Positions 53,101 to 64,000 of a stretch of DNA of 64,000 nt are shown piece by piece. Location of the stretch: positions 116,214,228 to 116,278,227 of the forward strand of contig NC_080680.1 of assembly GCF_030445035.2 (NCBI RefSeq). The letters run 5' to 3'. The stretch comes from Dasypus novemcinctus. Its lineage: Eukaryota > Chordata > Mammalia > Cingulata > Dasypodidae. Under the pieces are notes generated by a model. That model was not told where the DNA came from and made no database searches. It saw only the letters and a list, made by a program, of their open reading frames with translations. Each line of letters begins with the position of its first letter. Position 1 is the stretch's first letter. The position numbers and the translations under genes are program-made.

Positions 53101-55721
53101 GCTCTGCCTACTGCCTTCTCACTTCATCCCCCAGGTAACTGAGTGTAATTAGATAGGGAAACCACTTGCAAAGGTGTGGACTCACTGGGAGGGGCAAACC
53201 CCCAGCTCTCTACCCTTGCTGTGATGCCTTTGAGGGGAGAAGGCAGGAGAAAGAAACAACAGCAGGCCGGAGGACAAAGTCTCTGGCTGCTAAAAGGGCT
53301 TGAAAAAGAAACTTGGCAATGCCCAGCACTCTGCTGGGGAACCTCTGTCTTGGCAGTGCTGTGATTTGAGCCACTGCCCTATGACCCAGCTGTCCAGGCT
53401 GGGGTCAGATCTCATAAGCCTGGGCATGAGGTGCAGATGCTGAGAATTCCCATGCCCCAGCCTCTTCCCTCCTGGGATTATGTACTGTGGGGGCTCATAG
53501 CAAACCTGTTTAAAATGGAGAACCAGAGGAAGGCATTAAATAGGCTGGAGGCCACGGTTTCACTCACCAATAAGCTCCTGGGCAGGCTCATCAAATATGT
53601 TACCAGATTTTGTCTAGGTTCTTGACTATGCTGCAGAAATGAATTTCAAGAGCATGTTGGGTGAGTTAGGCAAGTAATTTATCCAGGTAGGGAGGGACAA
53701 GAAATGGGAGAAAATAACAGATCAGGGTCCCAGGTAGAGAGGAAGGGGCTGAAAAGTGATAAAGCGGGCTGATTTACTGACTACAATTTCCCATTATAGA
53801 TTATAAATCCCCAGGTTTACTTGCATAGTGATGCAAGTGGGGGGAGAAGGCAGCCAGTGTCAATGTCCAGGCAGAGAGAGAGCAAATTCAGACCTCGCAC
53901 CTGCTTTTTGAACCATTAATTATTCCACCCTTTGTTAATGATGGGGACGGAGTTCCAGCTCTTTGATTACTCCACCCATCAGTCCCCCATGAAGGCCCAA
54001 TAATAAAGTCCTTGGATAATATCCAGGGCTTCTCCTGGCTTCTGGAGGAAGTCATGTTCTGAAGGACAGACTCTTGGGGAGGGTCTTCCAGCAGCCATCT
54101 TAGGGTTATTGATGTCCACATGGACTTCTTGCCAGGTTCCAGATCTATCTATTGATTCCCTATCTTACTAGCTGGCTTCAACTGATTGGTACTTTCTAAC
54201 CATCCAGAAAGTAAATCCCTAGAGAATAGTGCCCCAGTGAGGTCTGAACATGGAACCAGCCAGTCCTTTCAGTGTAAGTCAGAATTGGAAATGCAGTTAT
54301 CCAAGAGATATCTGTAGAAGGTCTTACTGTCTGATGGCTTGAACTCCTGTTTCCTATATGTGAAACCAACAATTTATTTTGAGAGATCTGTATGAACAGG
54401 ACCATTGCTAGCCTGAAGTAAAAGTGACAGAAAAGGGAGAGATTGAAGGAAAAATTCCAGTACCATGAAATCAGAGGTCTGTACTAAAGGCATCTTTTTG
54501 GCCCTAGAGAGCAGACCCACCATTGTGTGTGGAAAAGGTGAGTATGCCTGGAGCTTGAAGAGGGTGGGCCTTCTACCCCATTATTCAGGAAGAGTGTTGC
54601 TGTCCCAGGCTTCAGAGAGGGAGGAGTACATTTCCTGGGCATTGGGGAGAGTTTGGCCCATACTCCACCTGTTCTGAGGTGGTTGAGTGTGTCTTAGAAA
54701 TTGGGAAGAGTCCGACCATCACCCCTGTGTTCCAGAGGGTAGAGCCTGGAGTCCTACCACTACCCTAATGCTTCATGATGGTGGAGCTGAGAACATAGCT
54801 ACTGAGAAAGCCGATGGAAAGGGTTGAAACCCTGAGGACAAGAAACCATGGTTCTGTAGATGACTCTCAACCTGTGAAATCTAACGGAGGATGCCCTGCA
54901 GGTTTTGGGAACTGTTTGGGACCCATGACTCCTGTTTTCCTTCCAATTTCTCCCTATATTAATGGAAATATTTATTCTATGGCTTTCCTTTCTTTGTATA
55001 TTAGAAGCAGATAACTGGTTTTCTAAGTTTCATAGGACCACAACCTGAGGGGAGTTTTGCCCCAGAACAGACTACATGCCTACAACTGATTTTTATGAGA
55101 CTTAATACTGTTACTAAAATGATTTAAGATTTTTGAAGTATTGTGATGGAATGAATGTATTTTGCATATGCAAAGACAAGTGTTTTGGGGGTCTGGAGAG
55201 TGGGGTGTGGCAATTTAAAGCTTAGTGCTTTCCGGGATATCATGTTCTTAAAACTAATCCATTCCTGTGTATGTAAACCTACTTTAGGTGGGATGTTTTG
55301 TTTAAAGTGCTTCAGTTAAGGGTCTTTGAGTAGATTATGCGACCCAGGGTAGGTCTTACTTCTCTTCCTAGAGTCCTTTATAAACTGAGGTATAAAAAGC
55401 TTTATAAAAAGCCACAGACTGAAAAAAAGCTAGAGACGGAGATCTACCCAAAGGTGAAATCAACAAAACTCAGAAACTGAGAAGAAGCCATGTTAGCCAG
55501 AGCTGAAAGCCACGAGGTCCAGAGGAGAGGGGGTTGTCTAGCTGACATTGCCTATGTCTAACTGCCCACAGCTGCAGCTCAAGGAGAGCCCTTAGCCGGA
55601 TGCCTTGATTTGGACATTTTTCTCCCCCTCAGAACTGTATGCTTATAAGTTAACAAGACTCCATTGTAAAAGCCAACCCATTTCTGGTATTTACCTTGGC
55701 AGGCTTTAGCAACCTGAAACA
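47163..55721 (+). mobile_element. MaLR-like LTR element, split by an ERV1
   Basis: 5' LTR 47163-47713, internal 47714-48154, interruption by the ERV1, internal 54181-55205, 3' LTR 55206-55721. The internal parts carry known MaLR landmarks: gaaattggtaccaaaagaatgg just after the 5' LTR, and tttggaagcagataac-like sequence near 55000 before the 3' LTR. Target copies ctcag (47158-47162) and ctaag (55722-55726). The LTRs differ strongly from one another by eye (about a quarter of sites), so the element is old. Broken, non-autonomous family. Confidence 0.75.
48155..54180 (-). mobile_element. ERV1 (gammaretrovirus-like) provirus, 6.0 kb
   Basis: LTRs at 53598-54180 (5', 583 bp) and 48155-48740 (3', 586 bp) are about 90-93 percent alike by eye. 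In sense (minus) they read TGAAGCC...GGTAACA. Next to the 3' LTR is a purine tract (GAGGGGGGAA, reverse of 48741-48751). Next to the 5' LTR is a primer-binding-like TTTGATGAGCC (about 53580-53597). 4-bp target copies attg/actg. The structure looks complete end to end, but I see no gag, pol or env reading frame. It is non-coding, either decayed or a non-autonomous family. Under a typical mammalian neutral rate the LTR divergence suggests very roughly 15-25 million years. Confidence 0.8.
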
Positions 55722-56625
55722 CTAAGGAACAGTTTCTATTGATTACTTTTGTTTTTCTGTGTTTGGGCTACACTTTCTTGTTTCTATGGAGGTCTCATAA
55801 CATTTCACTGAAACCTGAACATTTAATATTATTATGTGGCAAATCCTGAAATCAGAATTTTCATTCCCCAGGGTTTGTTTTTGCTGCTTCTGAAGTTGTT
55901 GTTCTTTGTTCAGTTATTTTTCTGACCCAATTTTGTGAGGTCTGCATTCTTGGTTGTTTATGACTACTGAGGTCTCTGTTCCATTAGCTTAGTTGTGAAT
56001 TAGATATTTGACAAAGATTTTCATAAATGCCTGTAACCAAAAATTAAAAAAACTAAAGTATCCAGTCTTTGCAGATTACTTCTGTGTACATGTTGAGGCC
56101 AGACTCTGAAATTCAGCCAGGTGTTTACAACTCAGCCATAATTTTCACTTCCTGCTTGTGCATAGATTGCAAGTTAGCTGGAGGTAACAACTTTGCTTTT
56201 CTTAATTTCTTTTCTGATGATGCACCCATCCCTGTGCATGCACAAGCAATTCTGCATTTCCAGGAATATATGGGAGTGCTACAAACCTCTTATTCTCCAA
56301 ACCATCTCATTCCCTAGGCTTGCTTTTGAAGAAGTTTGGATTGTTGATTGTCTTCCCCAACTACTATCTCTTGTGCCAGGAGGAGGCAGGTAATACGTTT
56401 GGCTTTAAATTTTTTGGCAAATTCTTCCTGGTCAGTCAATTAAACCCTGAGAGAGATCCAATTAAATGACATAAAGGCCAGTCTTTTGAGCCAGTTCTTC
56501 AGGGAACCTCCAGGTAGGTTAAAACAAACCACCACGATTTTGAATGACTAAAGCCCACGCTGGTCCCTTTTACTCAGAAACTGTACCAGGGATGTGGGTT
56601 GTTTTTTTCAAGGCTGCCATTAAGC
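55722..56625. other. Old unclassified repeat-like sequence, no gene
   Basis: The T-rich stretch 55730-56050 (gggctacactttcttgtttc, gtctctgttccattagctta) looks like a common mammalian LINE-related repeat. I cannot name the family with certainty. 56050-56625 is unassigned. Confidence 0.4.
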
Positions 56626-56761
56626 TGTAATGCCAGGGATGTGGCCCACAGCAAGACACAGTTCCACAATTCTCTTTTACAGAGAGTCAGCTGTGGTTGC
56701 TGTTGTTTTTTTTTCTCTAATAAATACTCCCCTGTTGTTGTAAGCTTTTTATTAGATTGCA
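56626..56761 (+). repeat. 136-bp direct repeat, left copy
   Basis: TGTAATGCCAGGGATGTGG through TTAGATTGCA. Bounded by TG...CA and containing CTAATAAATACTCCCC, so it is LTR-like though very short. Its partner is at 58660-58793. Confidence 0.7.
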
Positions 56762-58659
56762 GCTGAGGCAGGCTAATAAAATAGGGAATCAATAGGTGGA
56801 TCTGGAACCTTCTCAGGAATTGGGAAAATTTGCCTACTGCTGGTCTACATGGCCACAGTAAAGCTGAGAGCAGCCTCTCTTTGGGATCCTGAATTCCACT
56901 TAAACCAGTGTAAGAGAAGAGGACAGACAGAGCTGAGGGCCAGAAACCTCATGTCATGTCTCCTTATAGAAAATGAGGAAGTACACCTCCAACTTTCATT
57001 AAGTCCCTATTTGAAACAACCTTCTCAGTTTTAAACTCAGTTATGCCTAATAAAGCTGTGAATAGGGATCAAGATCCAGACCAGTTACCAAACCTCGTCT
57101 GGAAAATAAGAAACCTCATGTGCCATCGATTAAGATCAAAAGTTCCTAGAAATGCTAAGGGTATAAAATTCTCCCTTCTGTTTTAGTCTGTGTTTAACTT
57201 TATGTTCAACTTTGAAATATTCTTTTAACTTTGCCAGTTTGTTGCGCATAGGAAATCAGATTTTGAGTTAACCTATTAAAAATTGGATAATTGTGAAAAG
57301 TAATCTAAAATGAATCTTCAAATGTCAATACAGTCTTGAAAGAGGATTTAATGTATAAATCACAAGTGGAATTAGTTCTACTGATAGAAAGCAGAAAAAT
57401 TTAGCAAAGTTGTTACTAATAAAATTCTTATAACTTAGTTAATAAAAGTACCCAATTCACCTTAAAGTAAAAACTTACTAGAAACTTTAATTATTAGTTA
57501 ATATCATTATATAAATGCCTATATATTATAAAACAACATAAGGATAATAACTGAAATTATAACTGGGTAGATTTAGCTTAAACCTACTATTGCAAGTGTT
57601 TACATTGCATTGGAAATATTTAGAAAGTGTGTAAAAATTAAAGGAGTTATACCTCAGCATTGTCAAACTCTCTTGTACATTCAAACCAGGCCTTCAATGC
57701 ACTGTAGTTTGCCTCTGCATTTGAGTTTTTGGCTCGGTTGGTCACTGATCCCTAAAACAATACAGGTATCTATTACATCTTTGGTTGTGCTCCTGAAGTA
57801 GATGGAGACTATGTTACAGTTTTGAACTCTGGCAGCAGCCAGCAATGGCTCAAAATGGCCAGATATACAATAGATATCGCCTCCAGACTGGTGCTGTTTC
57901 ATAGTGCCAAAGGGCACTGTGCTCAATGCCAGTGAAATACTGGAGCCTACCTTTCTAGATTCTCTCTAGAGTCAAAGGTGCTGCAGCATGCTGTCTGTGT
58001 GAAGGACATACCAAATGGAGTAATAATTTCAAGAGTGATGTAAGTAGAACTTAAACACAATTGGCATTATTGTCTGCTCCCTTTGAGAGATAACATGTAA
58101 GGTATTGCAAATCTGGAGCTTATCTCTATTAATTGCAACTCAAAGAGAAACTTATGCAATGATAGTACATTAATTAGTATTAAATACTGCACCTATATCT
58201 TCTTCTCTAGATATATACCTAATGATTATGGTGATATCTTTTTTATTCTAGACCATATTCAGAGAGATATTGAATATGCTAAAAGTCCTGGTAAACTTTA
58301 TTTTCTATTAGTCAGTGAACATGCTTTTAAGATAAAAATTGGCCACCTTGCTTAAGAGCAGTGGGGGCAACAGCCCTTTTAATTTAGAAAGCCACTAAAT
58401 TAACTTGGGGTTGGCCTCGCAGTCTTCAATCCACACCAGGTAAAAGACCTGCTTAATGCAGTTCTCCCTCCTAGCCCTTATTCCAAAACCTGTTCCAATC
58501 ATACCTTGTGGATGACTGGCAAACCTACATGCCATCCTACCAGGGTTAAGCATTTCCCACCAGAAGGGAAACAGCAAACGAGGTGGCTAGGACCTACTTC
58601 AGCTTAGCCCTTTCAAGATGGAAAACCTTTCCTCACCCAGGACCTGGAAGCCACTGAGC
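56762..58659 (+). mobile_element. ERV1-related internal fragment, inverted relative to 48155-54180
   Basis: 56764-56809 matches the first about 46 bp of the ERV1 LTR in sense. The remainder to about 58650 matches the internal region of the neighbouring ERV1 (its 52055 down to 49570) as a reverse complement. It is enclosed by the 136-bp direct repeats. Large parts of LTR and internal sequence are missing. Fossil, non-coding. Confidence 0.7.
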
Positions 58660-58793
58660 TGTAATGCCAGGGATTTGGCCAGGGTAAGATAAAATGCCAC
58701 AGTTCTCTTTGACAGAGAGTCAGCTGGTTGTTGCTGTTGTTTTTTTCTCCCATAAATATTCCCCTGTTGTTGTAAATTTTTTATTAAATTGCA
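58660..58793 (+). repeat. 136-bp direct repeat, right copy
   Basis: 134 bp, same family as 56626-56761, with CATAAATATTCCCC in place of the AATAAA region. Confidence 0.7.
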
Positions 58794-58858
58794 GGGTTCC
58801 AAAAATGTTCATTCTGGTTATTTTTCCCAGCCTAATTGTTGCATTTGTGAAGGGATGG

Positions 58859-59483
58859 CATATTAGTCAGTCAAAGGGGTACTGGTGCAAAGTACCATAA
58901 ATCTTTTGACTTTTATAAAGGGTATTTATTTGGGGTAGAAGCTTACACTTACCATGCCATAAAGTGTAAGTTACTTCTCTCACCAAAGTCTGTTGCCATG
59001 TGTTGGAGCAAGATGGCTGCCAATCTGCAAGGGTTCAGGCTCCCTCTTCCTCTCTTGGCTCTGTTGTCCCAGCTTCTTCCTGTATCAGCTGTAGGTTGAG
59101 ATAAGTCTTGTCTATCTCCTGGGGCTCATTCCTCTCCAAGCTCAGCTGCTCTCATCTCTCTTCAAGGTCAACTGCAGACTATCAGGTGAATGGCTCATTT
59201 CTCTTAGAGGGCCTCTGCTCTGTCTAATGTATCTGCTTCTCTGTGTGTTTATTCCTGGGACCCCAGCCCAAAACTCTAACTTCCCTTCTTTGCAGTGTGG
59301 TTTTGCTGTGAGTCCCTGCCCAACAAGGGGGTGGGGACCCTACATCCTTCTGACATGCCCCAATCAAGTAAAAGTGAAACCTTTGAGGCCAATATAATCT
59401 AATATGCCCAGAGGAAAAGACCAGTTCAGAAACATAATTCAACGTCTATTTTTGGAATTTGTGAATAAGATCAAACTGTTACA
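58859..59483 (-). mobile_element. MaLR/ERVL-type solo LTR, 625 bp, antisense
   Basis: Perfect 5-bp duplication GATGG (58854-58858 and 59484-59488). Plus-strand ends ATTAGTCAG and CTGTTACA. Same family as 5552-5997 and 27273-27885. A near-complete solo LTR and a fossil. Confidence 0.82.
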
Positions 59484-59488
59484 GATGG

Positions 59489-60150
59489 ATTTTGGCGATC
59501 CTCTACTCCACTATTTTTGCTAATGTCTCCTTCACACTTTTATCTTTTAAGTTTTTCACAGTTGCATCACTTTATCCCCCTAACTTAAGTTTATTGCACT
59601 TTAACTGGTCATTAGATATTTTCAGTATGATAGTACATTGTGCGCATTTGTCTGAAAGTTCTGAATGTTTAATCACTGTCCCCAGGTCATGGTACCACAC
59701 TAATTCAGAAGACCTCTGGTCCCCTGCTGGGAGGTGCACCAGGGACTCAGATCAGTCTGTGACTCAGAGTCACTATCATCTTTTTTGTCCCTTTAACTTT
59801 CAATCCGCATCTGCTTTAATTGCACTGATTCTGCTTTTGTGGCATTATCAGGTTTTTAAAATCCATCAGGGCTGGGATAAGTTGCATCAATCCCTTGCAT
59901 TTATGTAGAGCATGAGAATTTAATGGGGTCACCTGACCACCTATTCTCTTACAGTGAACCAGTAAAGACCTTAGTAGTTAAACCATTAAATTTTTAGTTT
60001 TTCATGCCACTTTAAGTTAATTATCTGATCACTTTCACTTGCTTTAATTATCCTAAAATTTTTCCATTATTTTTATCTTTACTTTCTTTAGAATATTCCT
60101 AATATATATTCCTATATATAACTTATAGAATTATAATTATATATATGTAT
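59489..60150. other. Unassigned sequence before unit C
   Basis: No gene or named repeat recognised. An AT-rich low-complexity run (tatatat patterns) at 60095-60150 directly precedes the unit C boundary. Confidence 0.5.
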
Positions 60151-61340
60151 ATAAGCTAGTAGATCCATGACAACTTCACACACCTCACTCTGCCTTCCCA
60201 ACCATGTCAGGAAAAGGAGTCCTAGCCGCTAGAGTGATTTTCATCACGGCATCAATCATCACCTGATTCGAAGGCATAAAATTAGGGGATGCTTTAGTAT
60301 CATCATACAACCAATCCACATTGCATCTATACATCTATTTTATAGTACTCATCAAATTGTGTTATACCAATTCTTTATAGTTCTGTTTATTCCACTCTGT
60401 TCAGATTCCTTGATGAAAGGGATTATAACAACCCCATCATCTGGTGGAGATACATATTCTAAAATATGATAATGAACATGGACATATTTTATGAATTCTA
60501 AAATGCTGTAAGGTATCATTAAAATGTAGAAGAATAAGAAATAAAAATAAAAGTAGTATTTCATTAAAAATGTTTCCTGGGACACATATGAACTTGGCAA
60601 AAATATGAAATATCAGAGACATTTGTGAAAGGTACCCTATCCTCTGCTTTAGGAAGAAAAGAATTACAGAAAAATACCTCAATTTTATTTCTTTTAAAAA
60701 TGTTTTTGATGGAATTATCCAGGGCTATATTTAAAACTTCATTTCAATTCTAAAATATAGGTGTAAATCTATGTGAATAGGATAATGGGAGTTCTTAAGA
60801 AATTCCTTATACTATGCTTATTGGTATAATGTTGCAACCTTCAGGATTTTGTTAGTCATATAAAGTAGTTTCTATAGTAAATACTTGGCATAAACATGTT
60901 ATGTGTTTTTAACACAACTTTGTTTTTCCAGCACACATTTCCTTGCAAAATGTTCAGTCAGATATTGTATCCTCAGTGCCAAGACCAATGCCCGGTGCTT
61001 AGTGGGTGCTCGGTAAATATTTGCTTAATGGAAGAATTTAATTTAATGTATTGGAAAAACATTCTCAAATTTTAAATTTTAGTAAATAAACCCAGTTACA
61101 TCTCAACCTCCAAATATAAAAAGTAACTACAATCTTAAAAGCATTTGTTTTTTTTCTCGAATATTAGACTTTTGTCATTGTTACAGATTCATTTATTACT
61201 GGTGAGTCTGTGACTTTGGCAGATCACTTTACCATTAAATACATTCAATTACTCTCCTTTCTCATGAAAAGAGAGTCATAATAGGTGACTCCTATGGTGG
61301 TTTCCTATCCTAAACATCTATAAATTTATATGACAATTTT
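60151..61340. other. Unit C flank, no gene
   Basis: Unique backbone with a MIR 3' end at 60970-61030 (gcccggtgcttagtgggtgctcggtaaatattt). No coding potential. Confidence 0.65.
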
Positions 61341-62904
61341 CTTTTTTTAAAATTTATTGAAGTATATCACTCATACATAAACATACATAAACAATAAATT
61401 ATAGTAATAGTTGTGGATTTACAAAACATACATAGCATCATACAGGATTCTCATAATTCACCCTACCACCAATACCTTGCATTGTTGTTAAACATTTTAA
61501 ACTAATGATTAAAGAGCATTGTCAAAATATTACTACTAACCAAAGTATTTTCCTGCAACCCACACTATTATAATTATATTTATATCATTTATATATGAAC
61601 ACACATAAACAATAAGTGTATAGTAAAAGTTGTGAACCCACAAAGCAAACATGCATAATGTTATACAGGGATCCCATATATCAACCCTCCACCAACACTT
61701 TGCATTCTCATAAGATATATGTTACAGATTATGAAAGAATATTGTCAAAATCTTACTACTAATCATAGTTCTTATCTTACATTTGGTATAGTTTTCCCTC
61801 AATACACCCTATTGTTATTTTTTAAATATATTTTTTATGACAGAGGTTGTAAACTTGTAAAACAATCATGCACATGTGCAGAATTCCCAAACAACATCCA
61901 TCTATCAACACACCATATTGTGGTGGAACATTTGTTACAGATAAAATAATACCATCTGATTGTTACCACGTCCATAGTTTATATTTGGCACACATTCTCC
62001 ATACTGCCCCGTTATCAACACAGTACATCTTTTGCACAGATGCAAGCATATTACATTATTACTGTAAACCACAGTACATAGGTCACTCCAGTTGTATTTT
62101 TCCCATGCTTCTTCACATTCCCACCATGCTGTGTAGTGATGCACATTTCTAGACTCTCTTCCAGACATTTCTCTCCTGTCTTTTCTTTTCAGGCTCTAGC
62201 ACACCCTTTAGCATTTCCTGAAAATCTGGTCCCTTGGTTAGAAATTCTCTCAGTTCCTGTTTATCTGTGAATATTGTAATCTTGACCTCATTTTTGAAAG
62301 ACAGTCTTGTCAGACATAAAACTCTTGGCTGTTAAGTTTTTCTCTTGTAGTATCTTAAACATATCATGCCACTGTCTTCTTGCCACCATGGTTTCTGGTG
62401 AGAAATCAGCACTTAATCCTATTGGGTATCTCTTATATGTTATGTACTACTTTTCTCTTGCTGTTCTCAGAATTCTCTTTTTGTCTTTGGCATTTGACAT
62501 TCTGATGAGTATATGTGTCTTGGAGCTGGACTATTCAGATTTTTTTGGATGGAGTACGTTGTGCTTCTTGGACATGGATATCTATATCCTTCAATAGGAT
62601 TGGGAAATTTTCTACCATTATTGCTTCAAATATTCCTTCTGAGACACCAATGACACATATGTTTGCATGTCTTTTGCCCCAGAAGACTTCTGATTATTCA
62701 GTCTGTGCCAGCCAAAGTTACCTGCAGTTACCTGGATAGGCTGGTGCAGGTCCCGCCAGCCTCTTCCCTGCCAGAAGTGGGGCTGAAGTGTAGGCTAGGG
62801 CTGCAAGTCAATCTGGGTGAAAGAAACCAGTTCCTAGTGTCACTGTGATTTTTGATCCTGGCTTCCCCTCAGGCTGGCAGTTGAGTCAAAATGGTAGCCA
62901 CTGG
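61341..62904 (-). mobile_element. Antisense half-L1 (HAL1-like) LINE
   Basis: Starts with a T-rich run and tttattgaagtatatcac, the reverse of a LINE 3' end. Diverged near-repeats of its 3' UTR occupy 61345-62150. From 62190 it changes directly into the reverse complement of L1 ORF1: gtttctggtgagaaatcagc near 62390 mirrors 3210-3240, and the RRM part follows. No ORF2 is seen between ORF1 and the 3' UTR, the layout of HAL1 elements. 62700-62904 is probably its 5' UTR. An L1 that lost ORF2 by deletion is the alternative. Confidence 0.65.
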
Positions 62905-63487
62905 CCTCTTTCTGACTGGGACATCTGTAACCCTCTGAGTTACCCCGAAATCATGAGCAAGGTGTTGAATGTGCTGATGGTTTCAATGTCATGGTTCTCT
63001 GGTGGAATCAACTCGATTGTGCAAACAGCTTTTGCAATGCAGCTGCTGTTTTGTGGGAATAACATTATCAATCATTTTGGATGTAAAATCTTAGCAGTAC
63101 TGAAGTTAGTTTTTTTTTTTACATTTCCCTGAATGCTGGTATCCAACATGATCTTCCTAGTTCTTCCGTGGCTGGTCATCTACTTCTCCTATATTTTTAT
63201 CCTCTCCATGATCTTGAGCATGAAATCAGCCACAGGCAGGCACAGGCCTTTTCCACCTGCTCTTCACACCTGACTGTGATGATGATATTTTACGGTACCA
63301 TTTTCTTTATGTATGCAAAGCCCATATCTCAAGACCAGTTGGAGAAGACAAGTTTCAAACATCAGACAAGTTCATGTCCCTGTTTTATGGGGCAATAACC
63401 CTTATGTTGAAACCTGTAATCTACAGCATGAGGAATAAAGATGTAAAAGCTGTTGTGCAGTATCTTTTGACTTGGAAACCTATTTAA
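62905..63487 (+). pseudogene. OR13C-like olfactory receptor, 3' half
   Basis: Translation picks up at the end of TM3 ([14 protein letters not shown]) and runs through [20 protein letters not shown], then [12 protein letters not shown] and ILAVLKL (TM4 and ECL2). It continues in changed frames through [17 protein letters not shown] (TM5), [20 protein letters not shown] (TM6) and NKDVKAVVQYLL at the C-terminus, ending in TAA at 63487. The first third of the gene is missing and replaced by the antisense LINE. There is a stop soon after ILAVLKL, at least two frame changes, and a T-run near 63110. It is closer to OR13C2/C4/C9-like genes (SATGR-type loop) than to the OR13C8-like pair. It cannot make a receptor. 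Confidence 0.85.
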
Positions 63488-64000
63488 TAAGAAACCTGGA
63501 AAATGTGCATGGTCCGTAATCTTCTATAATAAGAAGAAAATCAACCTTATTAGCAAAATCAATGAGGAACTTCACTGAGGAAACCACAGTTAGGAAGAGA
63601 GATTTTTTTCTTTGCCTTCACTAGACTTGCTTACCTAGAATCACTGAGGACCATAGTCTGCTAACAATCCAGCTTCCAACAAGTTCTGATCCAGATTTTC
63701 AAAGACAAAGTATTCTTTTAGAATCTTATCTTTGTTGATTTGTGGAATGAATGTTCTGGTGTACTCTGTGGCAACCTAAAGAAAAAAATTCACACAACAA
63801 TTTAGATATAGACAGGCAGAGATAGAAATTCTGCTCTACCTCAGACTACTTAAATGTTATTAGGTACTCAAGTGAAAATAGAGACATTATCTCTCTTTAT
63901 CCCTAATTATACTTTAGTGTGTATTTCCCAAAAATGAGAAAGTCTACTGTGTTTTTCTGGGGGCCTTTTCCCCCCAGAATATTAGTTTTCATGTCCCCTT
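63488..64000. other. Right edge, no gene
   Basis: Sequence downstream of the OR pseudogene. I see no match to units A or B and no named repeat. Confidence 0.5.

Larger units (their letters stand above)
29051..60150. repeat. Tandem segmental duplication, unit B
   Basis: Starts at ctaagctagtagatccat, which recurs at the start of unit C (60151). The collinear part with unit A runs to about 45200, after which LTR elements fill the space to unit C. Private insertions in B and absences relative to A are listed separately. Confidence 0.8.
60151..64000. repeat. Tandem segmental duplication, unit C (partial)
   Basis: Begins at ataagctagtagatccatg. 60151-61340 is collinear with 29051-30200 and with 1-280 plus 10378-11200, and it lacks the unit A L1. 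From 61341 collinearity is lost to a LINE insertion; the rest of the unit lies outside the window. Confidence 0.75.

Noticed and set aside
59492-59908. 138-residue open frame
   Set aside because: No family resemblance, no counterpart in the other units, and composition typical of AT-rich intergenic DNA.

Overview
The window is mammalian genomic DNA, almost certainly from an armadillo (Dasypus, Xenarthra). It is AT-rich with no dense gene array. It carries a tRNA-Ala-like SINE of the armadillo DAS type, L1 LINEs with xenarthran-looking 3' ends, and old mammalian MIR and L2 relics. The only host protein-coding genes are olfactory receptors (ORs) resembling human OR13C8 and its OR13C relatives, so this is a piece of an OR13C-type cluster.

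The backbone is a tandem segmental duplication. Unit A (1-29050, left end outside the window), unit B (29051-60150) and the start of unit C (60151 onward) share collinear flanking sequence. Unit A holds an apparently intact OR13C8-like gene on the minus strand (18309-19271). Unit B holds its paralogue (36535-37498), broken by one extra G. Units A and B each keep a roughly 130-bp remnant of the start of a second, plus-strand OR13C gene (15905, 33110). In unit C the 3' half of a plus-strand OR13C gene (62905-63487) lies against an antisense half-L1-like LINE. If functional, the OR would act alone as a G-protein-coupled odorant receptor in olfactory neurons; there is no operon or pathway here.

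Most of the remaining DNA is transposon-derived, and the insertions differ between units, so they postdate the duplication. Unit A alone carries a roughly 10-kb L1 (281-10377) with nested insertions, a DAS-SINE, a 445-bp L1 tail, an RPL34 retropseudogene, a MaLR-type solo LTR and a 268-bp insertion of unknown origin. Unit B alone carries an ERV2-like solo LTR, a tRNA-only SINE inside an L1 tail, and between 44870 and 59483 a pile of LTR elements: ERVL pol relics, an ERVL LTR with internal sequence, a MaLR-like element split by a 6-kb ERV1 provirus, and a second inverted copy of the ERV1 internal sequence. All LTR elements look like non-coding fossils.

I found no CRISPR, prokaryotic system, rRNA, or functional tRNA gene, and no convincing new biological system. 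The strongest points for follow-up are the duplication history, the better conservation of OR coding sequence than of its flanks, and the nested or inverted LTR architecture. All identities and ages are estimates by eye.
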